Source of the DNA: Eutreptiella sp. 'Long Island Sound 2002'
Lineage: Eukaryota; Euglenozoa; Euglenophyceae; Eutreptiales; Eutreptiaceae
DNA length: 64,000 nt
Direction of reading: 5' to 3'
Assembly: GCA_964036045.1 (NCBI GenBank)
Contig: OZ038387.1
Coordinates: 18,812,794-18,876,793, forward strand
The notes under the pieces were generated by a model. The model was given only the letters and a program-made list of their open reading frames with translations, was not told where the DNA came from and did not search any database. How positions within the stretch are numbered: position 1 is the first letter of the stretch; each line of letters starts with the position of its first letter. The position numbers and the translations under genes are program-made. Positions 13,101 through 25,200 of the stretch are shown here, in pieces.

Positions 13101-16100
13101 GCTCGGCGTACTTTTGGCCGTTCTTTCGGCCAACCATAACAGACTACAGGATTAAAGTGTACTTTCGGCCGGACGATTCGGCCTGCCGAAAGTACGCCGA
13201 GCCGATAAGTACGCCAAGCCGAGATGTACGCCGAAATCCAAGTACGCTTTAGTCCAGTGAGCTGCCTCTCCAGGCACTCTGCCCTTGGCGTGAGCTTTGG
13301 CGTGGAGGGGGGGAAATACTATTTCCGGATTCAAGTGACTGGACCCTCCAACGGCCCCTGAGGATCTTGGGCACCACCGGTCGTTGCATTTTTCCCCATC
13401 CGTGCCACACGCACTGTCCTCCACATCCCTCTTTCTGTGCCGCGCACGCGGTATTGCACCCCCGGCTTCGTGCACCAGGAGGCACGCCTCTCCATCATCA
13501 CTGTTACAGCATGGCCACAAGCCGCAGTTGACAGACCAGGGGTACATCGTAAAAACCATTCGAAAGCCCTGCTTCAACTACGAGGATATCCAGGCAGCGT
13601 TCCGATTTGCCGACCAAAACAGGTGCTGCTGTGGGGCAGGCCCCGTGCCCAACAGCCGATGAACAGTGCGCATTGAATTGCCGGTGACGCAGGGCATCGG
13701 CTGTGGTGGATACTGTCAGCCCTCGTTTTCTTACAGGTCTGTGGGGCAGCATGCACTGAACCCCGAGTCTTCGCGGGCCCACACCATTTACACAATCAAT
13801 TACCAGCGCCAAAAAGTATGCCACAAGGGAGAGGGCAATTGTTTAGGGTCCATGGCCGCCAAGGGAGAGGCATGTGCACAGGAGGCGGTGCCCAGGCAGG
13901 GGTGGAGGCCGTGCGAAAGATGGGCAAGTGCAACAGAGGCTGTGCGTGCGGATGTGCCAGGCAGATGCGTTGGACTGGGCAGAGTTGTTGGTGCGCTGGA
14001 CTCACCTCATTGCTGGAATTTGTTGACTGGAAAACGGAATGTGGCTCACCTGACCATTATTTTGTGTTTGCTCTCTGCCATCACCACACCATGTTGGGTG
14101 CAGCGCAGTTAGGCTTGGCTGCAGCAAGGCTCCACGATTGCTGGATTTTTTTTATTGGAAAGATTAAGCTGGTGTGTTTTACTGCTTTTTACATGTGATG
14201 TGCGCCACAGCACCATTTTGGCAGGTTTTGTGCCACATCATGGACTTGGGCTAGGAACCGAAAGTTTTCTAAATTGTGGTGCACAGTGTGTTTGCTCATC
14301 ATAGTTTCGGGGGACTTGGGGTAGGAATGACAAGTCATCTAAATTGTGGTGTGCAATGCTTTTTACCAACTCATTTCCAGAGAAACATATTAATGGCTGA
14401 CGTCCCAACACAAGAGGTTCCAATGAACCGAGCGTATGAACAAAGTGAGGTGGAGTACCTGCTGGCTTTATGCACGCGCGTGGGCCTGGGCCAATGGGTA
14501 GCTCTGGCAAACAATGCAGCCCCATGGCGCACGCGAGGTGCGTTGGGCTCAATCATTGTGAACAGCGAGCACGGCAGCTGGTTGGGGACGGAGCGCGGCC
14601 AGGCGATCTGGGCAAAGTATTGCACCATGAATGCGGCAGATTGGCTGGCTGCTGTCAAGGAGCTACGGGCAGAGGTGTTGGAAAAGTACGAAGTACGACA
14701 CACCGGCTTGGAATATCAAATTTTCATCCTATTTCTTGGACGTGGCCGAGATGTCTGCCAAGGACCTTGATGAGGTTCGGCAAGCGCGGGCACGTAGCTC
14801 CAGTGCACCACCTACAGGGCCTTTGCATGGTACTAAGGCAACGGCCCGACGGAACCGAGAAGGGACGGTTGCAACCCTCCTACGCAGGGAGTTGGCGGCA
14901 CAGAACGCCCACGACGATGGTAATGACCTAACTACGAATGCGTATCGGAACAAAGTGTGCACCAATCCGTGGAGGATGTGCAATTCGCGAGTACCTGTTG
15001 ATTGTTCCAAGAATTTGTGTGCCACTTGTTGCCGTGGGCTTGGGGTGGCCCTGTTGGTAGTCTCCAATGAGCTGGCTGTTGATCATGCAATCCCAGAGCG
15101 CTTGAGCCATCCAATGGTATGCCATTCCGTTGGTAGTGCACGGCGGCCCGGGCACATACCTAATTCTTCGCATTCTTGGACGACTACGTGTTGGCATCGA
15201 TGGCAAACTTTTCTTCTTGCTGACGAGGAGCATTTGCGCAAGTGGCGGGGATATTATTTGGGTACGGAGGACCGTAACATCGTGGAGCAACTGGGTTTGG
15301 CCGAGGATCCGGAGAATGCTACCAATGCCCTTCGTCCACGTGATTAGATTGCAGCTACGGCTTCAGCACGGGCCACCAATGCCCCTCGTCCACGCCCGGC
15401 CGACAATGGTCCGGATCGTAGTGTTTGGCAACACATGGAGATCGCACCTACGGCTGCAGTAGGAGCCACCAACGCCCCTCTTCCACCTGTTTGTCAACCT
15501 GTTGGGATCGCAGCTACGGTTGCAGCACGAGACCCCCGGCCTCATTGGCTTCTAGGGCCGTGGATGCTCCATCGGCTGCATCTGCAATGTCCATCGACGA
15601 TGCCACTGATGATGGTATATTTATGGAATAGCTACTGCCCCTTCCTTCCCAACATACTGCAGCTCAAACTGCACAGCTCCCGCCAGCCGCACTTCAAAAT
15701 ACTGGGCTTGCACTTGCAAGAGTTCCATCAGCGGCACCACAACATGCTGCAGCTGACCCTACACCTGCACAAGTTGTGCCGACGGCAGCTCAAAATGTTG
15801 CAGCTGCCATTCCACGTTCATTCATCTTGTAGGAGGTCTCCCAAGTGTTTTTGCTGTTGTTTGGGGCAATGGACTGTTTGCATTTGCGCTGCAGTGCATT
15901 CAGAGTAGTGCTGCGGTGTTGGCTTCCATGGATGGGTGCGCGAGTGGATGGGGGGAGGTGTCGCCGCGGGGATAGGTGTGAAGGGGTTGTAGGGTTTGTA
16001 GGAGTGGATCCTGCCCGCGCATGCATCATCTTTGTGCACGATCACCCCTTCTTTGCTGCCGACGGTCCGCTATGCCTATGCCGAAGGTACCCCACACCAA

Positions 16101-19100
16101 ACGCCCTCAGCATTTAAGACGAGTATTCGTTAGTGTGTAGTTGCTCTGCGCTTCCTCTGTAACCCACATTCGACCTCGATGTGCACACCGATCCAACGAG
16201 CGTTTGCCGGGCTGTGGTGACAGTCATGCCGCTTCCACTTGCAGAAACATTCTTCGGGCAAGATTGTCGAGACAGTCACTGGTATGCGATGTATGGTGAC
16301 GTGGTTATCATTTGTCTGCTGCGCAATGTAGTATGATGAGTGTGTAGGACAGTTCGGCATGTTGTAGTATGTGAGGCAGTAGTCTCGTCATCTATGGACG
16401 TGCCCCAGGCATCGCCATGCGCCCCGGACATCACTATGTGCCCCAGGCATAGCCCCATTGTGATCCACACAATTATCCTTCAAGCACAGGCATGTGTACA
16501 GGCACAGAAATGTAGCCATGTGCGCAAGGCCTGATGTGCCCTAGGCCCAACTATGTCCGCCATGCATACCTATTTGCCTCCCGGTTTACTGTGCATCACC
16601 ATGCATCCCACGCATTGTGACGCTTCCCGTGCATAGGTATGCCCGCCACACCCACCCATTATTCCCACATGAAGCCCTACTCCCTACGGTCTCCATACAC
16701 AGCCGTGCTCCTTTTGGGTTAAAAGTTTTTCGGCATCGCCCCGCTTTTGTGGACAGCGCGTTTGAATCTGGTGGACTTGGCGGGATCAGAGCGGACCGAT
16801 CTGGCAGGAACATCGGGCACTATGCTGAAAGTATGTGACATGTGTCGATCAGACAAGAGTGCCCCCGTGTGCTTCTGCCATGTAGCAAGAGTGTTTGTAG
16901 GTGCTCTGCTGCCCTCAGGGTGAGGCACGCAGCATATCTCATACAAACTCCGCTACCATTCTACCCAAACTCAGCGGGCAAGACAACCACGGATGCATCA
17001 GGCTCGTCACGAGTTGCACATGCATATCACACAAATACCATGGAATGTCACGTGAATGAGCTGGCCAATGAATCTCACGCCATATCGCATCTAATCTCTG
17101 ATGAACTCTGCATTGGTGGAAGAACCCCCCTTCGTTCCTGCCCGTACCATATCCCTTTTTCTTTTCAGGAGGGCAATGCAATCAATCTTTCTCTAAGTGC
17201 CTTAGGTATGTCTGCGGTGTGCTTTTGCATTTGCATTCCAATTCTACAGATCCCAGGTTTGCATCAACGCTTATGTCACGGTCACAAAATCGTTTGTGTA
17301 ATTTGCCAAGCTGTTCTTTCGCCCGCTTTTTTGTGTAAAAGTGGCTCGAACTCGGGCAACGAGCTGCATGGAGACCCAAGCACCTGCCTCCTCAATCCAA
17401 ACTGCTGAACTGCCCGTTTGAGGAATTTACTTACCCCTCTAATTAGATTTGCATATGACTTTGAGATAATGTTGTCTGGAGTTGTGTGGATGTGTGGACA
17501 GCACCAGGGAAGCAGGAGCACAGTTCTGGGGCTACAATGCAGCACCTGCGAGAGACATGCGTCCGGCAGTCATGTGTCCTGGAGTCGTGTGTCTTGCGAG
17601 AGACATGCGCGTACATGTATGGACTCGTTCGCTTCGTTTCTTGACGTGGTCTTCTTTCCGAAGGGCGTCACCTCTTTTTTCGGAGCCGCAAGCTCTGTGC
17701 GCCCACCCCGTCCTACTTAGAGGGATATCGGTGCTGTGGCAGTTCGTTGGTTGCAGCATTGAGGGGTTTCTCCTGTGCAGTGGGTATGTATGGCTACATT
17801 CTGCTCCATGTCTTTCAGGTACTTGCATCAAGGCTCTTTCAGAGGGCAAAAAGCCAAACTTCCGAGACTCTAAGCTTACCCTTTTGTTGCAAGCGGTATG
17901 TGATGCCTCTGTCCTGTGGTGGGCTGGGAGCAATGCAGTTCTTAATGCGCTTGCTGCTGCTCCTACGCTGCTACTGCTGCTTGCCACTCGTCGCTCACTT
18001 GTTCATAACGGCGTAGTCACAGGACACGCTGGTACTGGGGGTCAAGGACAAGATCACTGTGTTTCTGACTGTGACAGAGCATGAGGGGGGTGGAATTTCG
18101 CCAGGGGAGAATTTTGTGGGGAAAATTTCGCCGTTGAGAAAGGTGGCGAAATTTCCCCCTGGCGAACTGTTTGGCGGAACAGTCCCATCCTCTGCCACAG
18201 CTGCAGGGATTGTGTATTCCAAGAAGAGCCAAGCGCCGTTACTGACACGTCTGAGCCCCGGGGGGGGCGACTCCGCGGGTCCTAGGACGCCAACTACCCC
18301 CCCCCCCCCCCCCTAGGGGCCTCCGGCCGACAGTTAGTTGTCAAAGGTATGAGCCCAAGGAGCCAACGGGCGCCGAAGGCGCCCCGGCGCCGAAGGCGCC
18401 CAACGGGGTTATGTAGCCATCTTGCCCACTTGTGGGCCTTTTTCTGATTCTGCCCCCCGCTCTGAGGCGGTGGGGATCCCCTAGGCGGCAGGGGTTATGT
18501 AGCCACCTTGCCCACAAGTGGGCCAATTCTGATTCTGCCCCCAACTCTATAGCGGTGGGGATCCCCGAGACGACAGGGGTGACGTAGCCAGTTTGCCCAC
18601 AGGTGGGCCAATTCTGTCCGGTGCTATTGAGGAAACCGGGACAATCTTTGAATCCACGCTTCGTTGCGTGGTGCATCAGGGTGCCCCCCCGGCGTAGGTT
18701 TTGAGTTCTGATTTTGTTCCCTTTGTTGGGGACCCCCGAGAATGCAGGGGTGATGTAGCATTTCCGCCCTCTTCTGGGCCCCAACCGTCCGGTGCTATTG
18801 AGGAAACCGGGACAATCTTTGAATCCACGCTTCGTTGCGTGGTGCATCAGGGTGCCCCCCCGGCGTAGGTTTTGAGTTCTGATTTTGTTCCCTTTGTTGC
18901 CGCCGCAGCATATGATTCTGATAGCTCATCAAGTGAAGGTGAGTTATTTAAGTAAGGGCTTTTTCCTGTGCCCTTATTAGGTCGATACGTAGAAAGTGTT
19001 CCAAGGAGCCACTCTTGGTCTTAGGCCCCTCCCTCCTTAGGTCGATCCGTAGAAAGTGTTCCAAGGAGTCAATCTTGGTCTTAGGCCCTTCTTTTTCATT

Positions 19101-19247
19101 CCTCGAGACGTTTGGGGAGAAGGCTGCTGCAAGTGTGGTGTAAGCGGGGAGGGGTGATGTACCATCATGGCGGTGTGGTCCGAGGCCACCGCCCCGAGTT
19201 GCTATGACCACACGTTTGCAGTTGCATTCCAACCCCTATATATATGA

Positions 19248-19287
<40 letters not shown>

Positions 19288-22200
19288 TTGTATGCATGTA
19301 TGTATGTCTTGTGGCATGGTGTAACTCTAATCCCATGGCCGCCTCAGGAGCCCACCCCCCTGAGGTTCCCAGTGTGGCTGGGAATACCCAAGCCGATGAT
19401 ACCCTACCCTCTATTGTGGGAAGGGGCGGTGCGAACTGTCGGATCACACCTGGGCCGCATACCCAACTGTTCGGAGGTGCCCGACACCCCCCCCCCCCCC
19501 ACGGGAACCCCGGGAACCGCCCCCCCCCCCCCCGGGAACCGCCCTCCCCGGCGCCCCTCCTAGACCCCCCCTCCAAGGCCCCCCCCCCCCCCCCCCCCCC
19601 TAAGGGGCCTCCGGCCGACAGTTAGTTGGGGGGGTAGTTGGCGTCCAGAACCGAGGGGTCGCCCCCCCCGGGGTCTGAGCCAACGGTTTCTTGCGCAGAT
19701 GCATGAATCTGATGATCTGGCCTGGTGCTGGAGGTGCTGGCTTCTTTTTCATCAGATTTCATGAAGCTGTGCAAGAAACGGTTGGCTGAGGTGCGTTCGT
19801 GGGCGCAATTGGCTCCTGGAAAACACAATTCTGCAACCATGTTGTGGTAACGTGTTACAATTTTGGATTCTCTGTCTTGTGCATGTTTTGTTGTTTTGTG
19901 ACCATTGGCGGTTGCTTTAGGCAGGCTTTGTTTGTGCATGAAAACCAATTTTCTCATCAGATTCACAATTGCGATTCACAATTGTAGGACAAGTGACCAA
20001 CATTACTACATCAGGTTTTGAACCAAGGCCTGTGCAGTCTCCACCAAGTGCATGTACCACTAGAGTACTAACTACATCTGGCATATATATGACTCAAGGA
20101 GCATATAGATACCGGGTGATGAAAATTTTTTCGCAAAGTGAGAGAAATTTTGCGAGACACATGCTTGCTTGGAGCTTTGGGGATTTCAAGGGTGGCGAAA
20201 ATATACCCTGTTGACATTATCCCCGGCGAAATTGTCCCCGAGCGAAATCCCCCCCGCCCTTTGTAGCCTAACTTGCGCAGCACAAGCAACAACCGTTGGG
20301 GGTGCTAGTCTTGTGGCGCCTGCAGCGTGCAATTTGGGTAAATTATCCCGGGACAGAGGAATTACATGGTACGTACATACGAGCGCTTTATGCGCAGCGT
20401 GTACCCCGAAATATCATTTTTCCCCTATGTATTTGCTACATTCCCCTTTTGGGCCTCTTCCCCCGCAAATGGTGCCCGTCCCCAAATATGGAACGGGCCA
20501 TGTATCCACTTCCATCCTTGCTTTTGGGACCCCCAAGACGGTAGGGACTATGTTTCCATTTTGCCCACATGTGGGCCCCCAAGACGGTAGGGGCTATGCA
20601 GCCACCTCTGATTCCATCCCCGATTTGGGGAACGACGAGAAGGTAGGGGGTATGTAGCCACTTTGCCCACATGTTGGCACCCACATCTATTTCCCCAATT
20701 GTACACCTGGGTTGTGTGCCACAACCCGTGCATGAAGTTGCGGATCAGCTGGGAGGAGCGTATCCGGCGACTCCATCGGGTGGTCCATGCTGTGGTTCAC
20801 ATCCATCAATTCATCAACAAGCGCAACATCAAGTACCAACCCTACGGTCCATGGGTTCATTTCCCAAGTAGATGTTTGGGACGAAACCCTGTATTGTTGA
20901 CGGTGGCTCGTCCACATCCGACTGTGACTCCAACTCCGACTGACTCCCAGCCGGCTCGGATTCCCACTCGAGCTCCAACACCGATTCCGACTTAGGGTTG
21001 TGCTTTACCTCATGCTATGCGGACCCTTTGTCCGAACCCAACTACTCACCCAGTGTTACACACAATTGAAACGTGAAACGAATTGAAATGCCTATGCCAT
21101 AAGGTTGGGCCTACAATCAACCATCAAAGCGCAAAACGAATCGAAACGCCTATGTCATAGGATTGGGCACCCTATGATGTTGGGGATTAGGCAACAACGT
21201 GTGATGGTGGGATTGGTGCTGTGCTATGGGGGGGGGATTGACGTTGGGCGGCATATTGCGCATCCAAAGTGCACGCAAAGATTTTCTAGAAAAAAATTAC
21301 AATCAGGCATGTTGTGCAAGCTCATCAACCTCTCAGTGGGGTAGAGAGGGTGGGAAAGGGGAAGTGTCAGAGTGTGCCTTCATTGAAACTACAAATTGGC
21401 TGAAGGGGGCCAAAGAGCATGGACACTGGCGAGGGCTGTGAAAAATTGCCAATAGTTGGACGGGGTTTCGGGGCAGTTGCGCAGAGCAGGGGTTTGGAAA
21501 GGGGGTGGAGAGGGTTCAACTCTAACCCGGGAGAAAGGCCGTCTGAGCCCCCCCCTCAAAAAAAATGGAGGAAGTTTTTTGTTAAACCGGCTTGTGTGAC
21601 CGAGCCTAGATGCAAGACCAGTACTAAAGGCCTGTACTGGGTTGAAAATTGGTGGCAAACCCACGGGGGGGCTGTTGGGCCCACCCAATGCGCTGCTTAC
21701 TCAGCAATGATGCTTTTTGTGTCTATTTACCTAAGCTACGTCACGCCCAGTCTCCGCACTGATAAGCCGAATTTTCGAAGCAGGTTTTCGATAATATGTG
21801 TAGACGCCAAAGCCATGCCCCACAACGATTGCTTACAACATTGATCTCGGGCGTTCAGTCCTGAAACCCACCCACTTTTGTGTCGTTCACAGTCAATGAC
21901 CAATGGAAAAGTGGTGATGATTGCTGCTCTCAGCCCTGCATCAATCTGCTACGACGAGACAGTCTCTACATTGAGGTATGCTCGTCGCCAGAGGACCTCA
22001 TCCCTCACAGGGGGTCACCATAGTGTTGCCTGGTGGTGGAGAGGGAGGGGGTCACCCAAAGGTGACATGATATGCTCTTGGTATAGCAAGAAAAGGTTTC
22101 CCTAATTGCATAACCGACTGGAGTGCGGAGAAGTTCTAACAGTGCAGGGGGGGGAATTGAGGTCCGCAATTTTCCGCAATTTCGCAATTTTCCGCAATTT

Positions 22201-25200
22201 TCCGCAATTTATCGCAATTTTCCGCAATTTTTCTGCTTTGCCCTTCTTACGTGCTTGCAGGTGACCCTGGCTGTCAATGCTGCCACGCTTAAATTAAGAT
22301 GACTGAACGGTTCCTTCCTGTGCCACAGGGCCATGCTGCAATGTGTGTCTGACACCTGCCATTTGCTGGTGTGCCACACTCCGTTCGTCCTTTTTTTTGC
22401 CACCAGCAATATGGCATCACCATCTGAGACACTCCTCCTTGAGGCAGAGTCCGAGGAGGTTGTTGCGTTTGGTCCCTTGAAGAGGGAACGTGGGGCTGGT
22501 TGTGGGGGTGCAGGGGCAAGGTACTGCAGCATGTCCCCGTGGCAAAGGAAGGAACAGTTCCCCGATGAGCCATTTGAGGTTCGAGTTTCCGACAAGAACG
22601 AGGAGTACTTGTTCTGTACCTGTTGTGGGAAACCCCTGCCCATGGACCTTTTGTATGACTCAAAGGAAAAATCTGAGCTACCTGTCCTGAACTGTTGCAC
22701 GTTGAGGGATACGGAGGGTTGCCTACAGTATTGCAATTTTCCCGCAATTTTCCGTGATTTCCCGCAATTTTCGGCAATTTTCCCGCAATTTTCCGCAATT
22801 TTTCGCAATTGGTTTCGACCCCCCCCCCCCCCCCAGACCGCGACCCCCCCCCCCCTGTCACAGCGATCCCTCCAGTAGTCCCATTAACAGATATATTGGA
22901 CCGTGACCACGACCTACCGAAGGTTTACAGGGTGAGACACCTCGGACCCCTGTCATTGTGGACATGGTCCGACTCACCAAGCTGCAACCAGTCACCAGTG
23001 CAATGTGCCGCCAATCCACAACGCCAGCAGCACTGGCGTCCTGGACGGTCAGCCCATACAAAGTGAGGTACTGCACCGCCTAGCGTGGGCCATGGGCTGT
23101 CTACAGCCTGGAGACACGCCTCCGCAAGACACAATCAAGTGCGTCAAACCGGAAGTACTAATAAGCAAGCCTGCTCCATCTTCATGATACACCCACGTCA
23201 AGTGTGCGGGGGACCTGGGAAAGTCTGCCACCAAGTTTCGCTTTTCACACGAAGTGCAGACCGCCAAATTCTGGTTTTTCTTTAGTTTGAGACAACAAGA
23301 GGCGAATTTGGCGGTGTTTTGGAAAACCATTTTTCGGTTTTGTTTCAAGAAGAAGAGACGCTGCCTCGATTGGAAATGAGGGGGCTGGATTCTCTTTGCC
23401 CATTGCCAATGCTTGCCATGGCACTCTCTCGGTCATGCTATGATAAGTTGTCAGCTGTTGCAACTTATGCCTGGTGCGCGAATTCTGCGGGGTATGCGGT
23501 ATGCGTCGTGCTCTGGAGCGACCAGAGGATATTCGCAGATAAAGAAGAGGGAGCGGGCCCAACCTCAGACCTCCTGGACACAGTTTATATGAGAGGAGAC
23601 AAAGGTCGCAAACTGGAACGAATTGGCAAACTCCATCAGAACGTCTGTGGCCAACATTCGGCAATTTCCTGACCGGGCCGTGGTCCCTGTGAAACGTTTG
23701 CCACCCCCGTCCCCACAGACCGCATCATCGCCCGCCTTCCCCACGTCTTCTCATCTGGCAGTCACTCAAGCCACAGGTGGTGCCAGGATGCGGTTGATGG
23801 CAAAGTCGAAAGGACCAGTTGGAATGCTGTCACTTGGCAGAATCCCATGCTTGAACTTGCAGTACCCTGCTAGACGATGCAAGGTCATCCACCCATGGTA
23901 CACATTTACTGCAGATTCGCAGACCGCATCAAACAAGTAAAGATCAAAGCAGCCAAGAATGTGACGACAGACCCAGTGGCCGAAATGAAGAAGGGTGTGC
24001 ATTCCGCAATAGTATCGAGTGCCTCTGAGGCTGTGCATCTTTCGGTGTTTTATGCTGAATTGAGGAGAAATCAAGATGAAATTTGTGTACAGCTTCTGCC
24101 ACGATCCATTTACCTGGAGCCGGTGTCTCAGAGATATCAGACAGCACAGATCCAGATTGTGTGCGAGAGAGAAAAGAGCTGCAACAGAAGGGAGAGGCAG
24201 CAGCTACGCAGGGTGTAAGAGATACGAGAAGTCTGCAGAGATGCAGGTTGTGGAAGAGAGGAGAGGGCGTGATCGGGTCGGACTGCCAAGTCTGAAATCG
24301 CTGTTTTGTCACATCCCCTGCACAGCGATGGAGGAGGAGCGCGCGAAATTGCAGGCCGAGATTGACGCTTTACGGTCCCGATGCACAGATGGAGGCGGCG
24401 GCGGGTGTGTTGCTGGGTTCTTGGGCATCTTTACCAGGTTATAGCACTGTGTGGACGTGGCCGCGGTTGGGCCACTGGCTACCCCCTTCCTCCTCTGCCC
24501 GCAGGCCCTAGTTTTGTATTCGGTGCTCTGGGGCGTCCCGCCGGGTCCTCGTGCAATGCCACCCACACTTGCCTGCAGTGCCTCCGGCGAGGGGCCTCTT
24601 GCCCTGATTCACGAGTGCTTTTGAGGCACTCGTATCTGGTATCGGGTGGGAGGCCGGATCCGGGCCATACACTGCACCACCTCTCCTGACATCTTTTGCA
24701 TGACCCACATCAAGTGCAACCGAATTCCCCCAGAAAAAAATGCTCCACAGTCTCCCGCTGGTGAGCAACAAGACCCAAGGCCGGCGGCAAAACAAAAGCA
24801 ACGAAACCCTTCGTGCTGCGTTTCACACGATTGTCGTTCAACGCCCAAAGGCAACGGGACCGCAGGATTGAGACCCACTCCACACGTTGGCAAGTCCAAA
24901 ATTGAAAGTGTGGGCAGGGGAGGGGGTGGGAGAGGCATGAAGCCCCGCCTCAAACTGAGGCGGATCCCAAATCGCGGATTTCTGTCCCGGCGGACAGAAA
25001 TCCCCGATTTGGGAACCGGCCACCCCAAAAGTGGGGGGCGGGGTATGGGCCAAGGAGCGCCGCTTGCCATAGAAGCACTTTTGACAATGCAGCACGTGCA
25101 CCACTGATGCCCCCCCCAAAATGAGGCTGACCCTTGGACCTCTAGACCAGGTCTGGGCCACGGCTCCGACCTCCTTACGAGGGGCCAGCCTTTGAACCCC

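Larger units (their letters stand above)
8903..13527 (+). other. Kinesin intron 5
   Basis: About 4.6 kb of repeats: T/C-rich low-complexity DNA at 9400-9650, two poly-C-linked repeats, a 419-bp tandem duplication, a GCT/TGCTGCT tract, telomere-like words, a SINE-like tail, and a foldback at 13081-13245. No protein gene recognised. Confidence 0.6.
17896..21892 (+). other. Kinesin intron 10
   Basis: About 4 kb. It holds a small foldback near 18090-18175 (TTTCGCCAGGGG and CCCCTGGCGAA arms), two poly-C-linked repeats, a satellite-like block at 18404-18907, a TA microsatellite and a GTAGCCA/CCCACATGTGGGC repeat block at 20526-20690. The LGGN loop expected between exons 10 and 11 was not found, so a missed micro-exon here is possible. 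Confidence 0.55.
21976..23914 (+). other. Kinesin intron 11
   Basis: Contains two GCAATTTTCC-repeat tracts bracketing a possible small ORF at 22411-22878, a CCCCCC run, and otherwise ordinary sequence to 23914. Confidence 0.5.
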
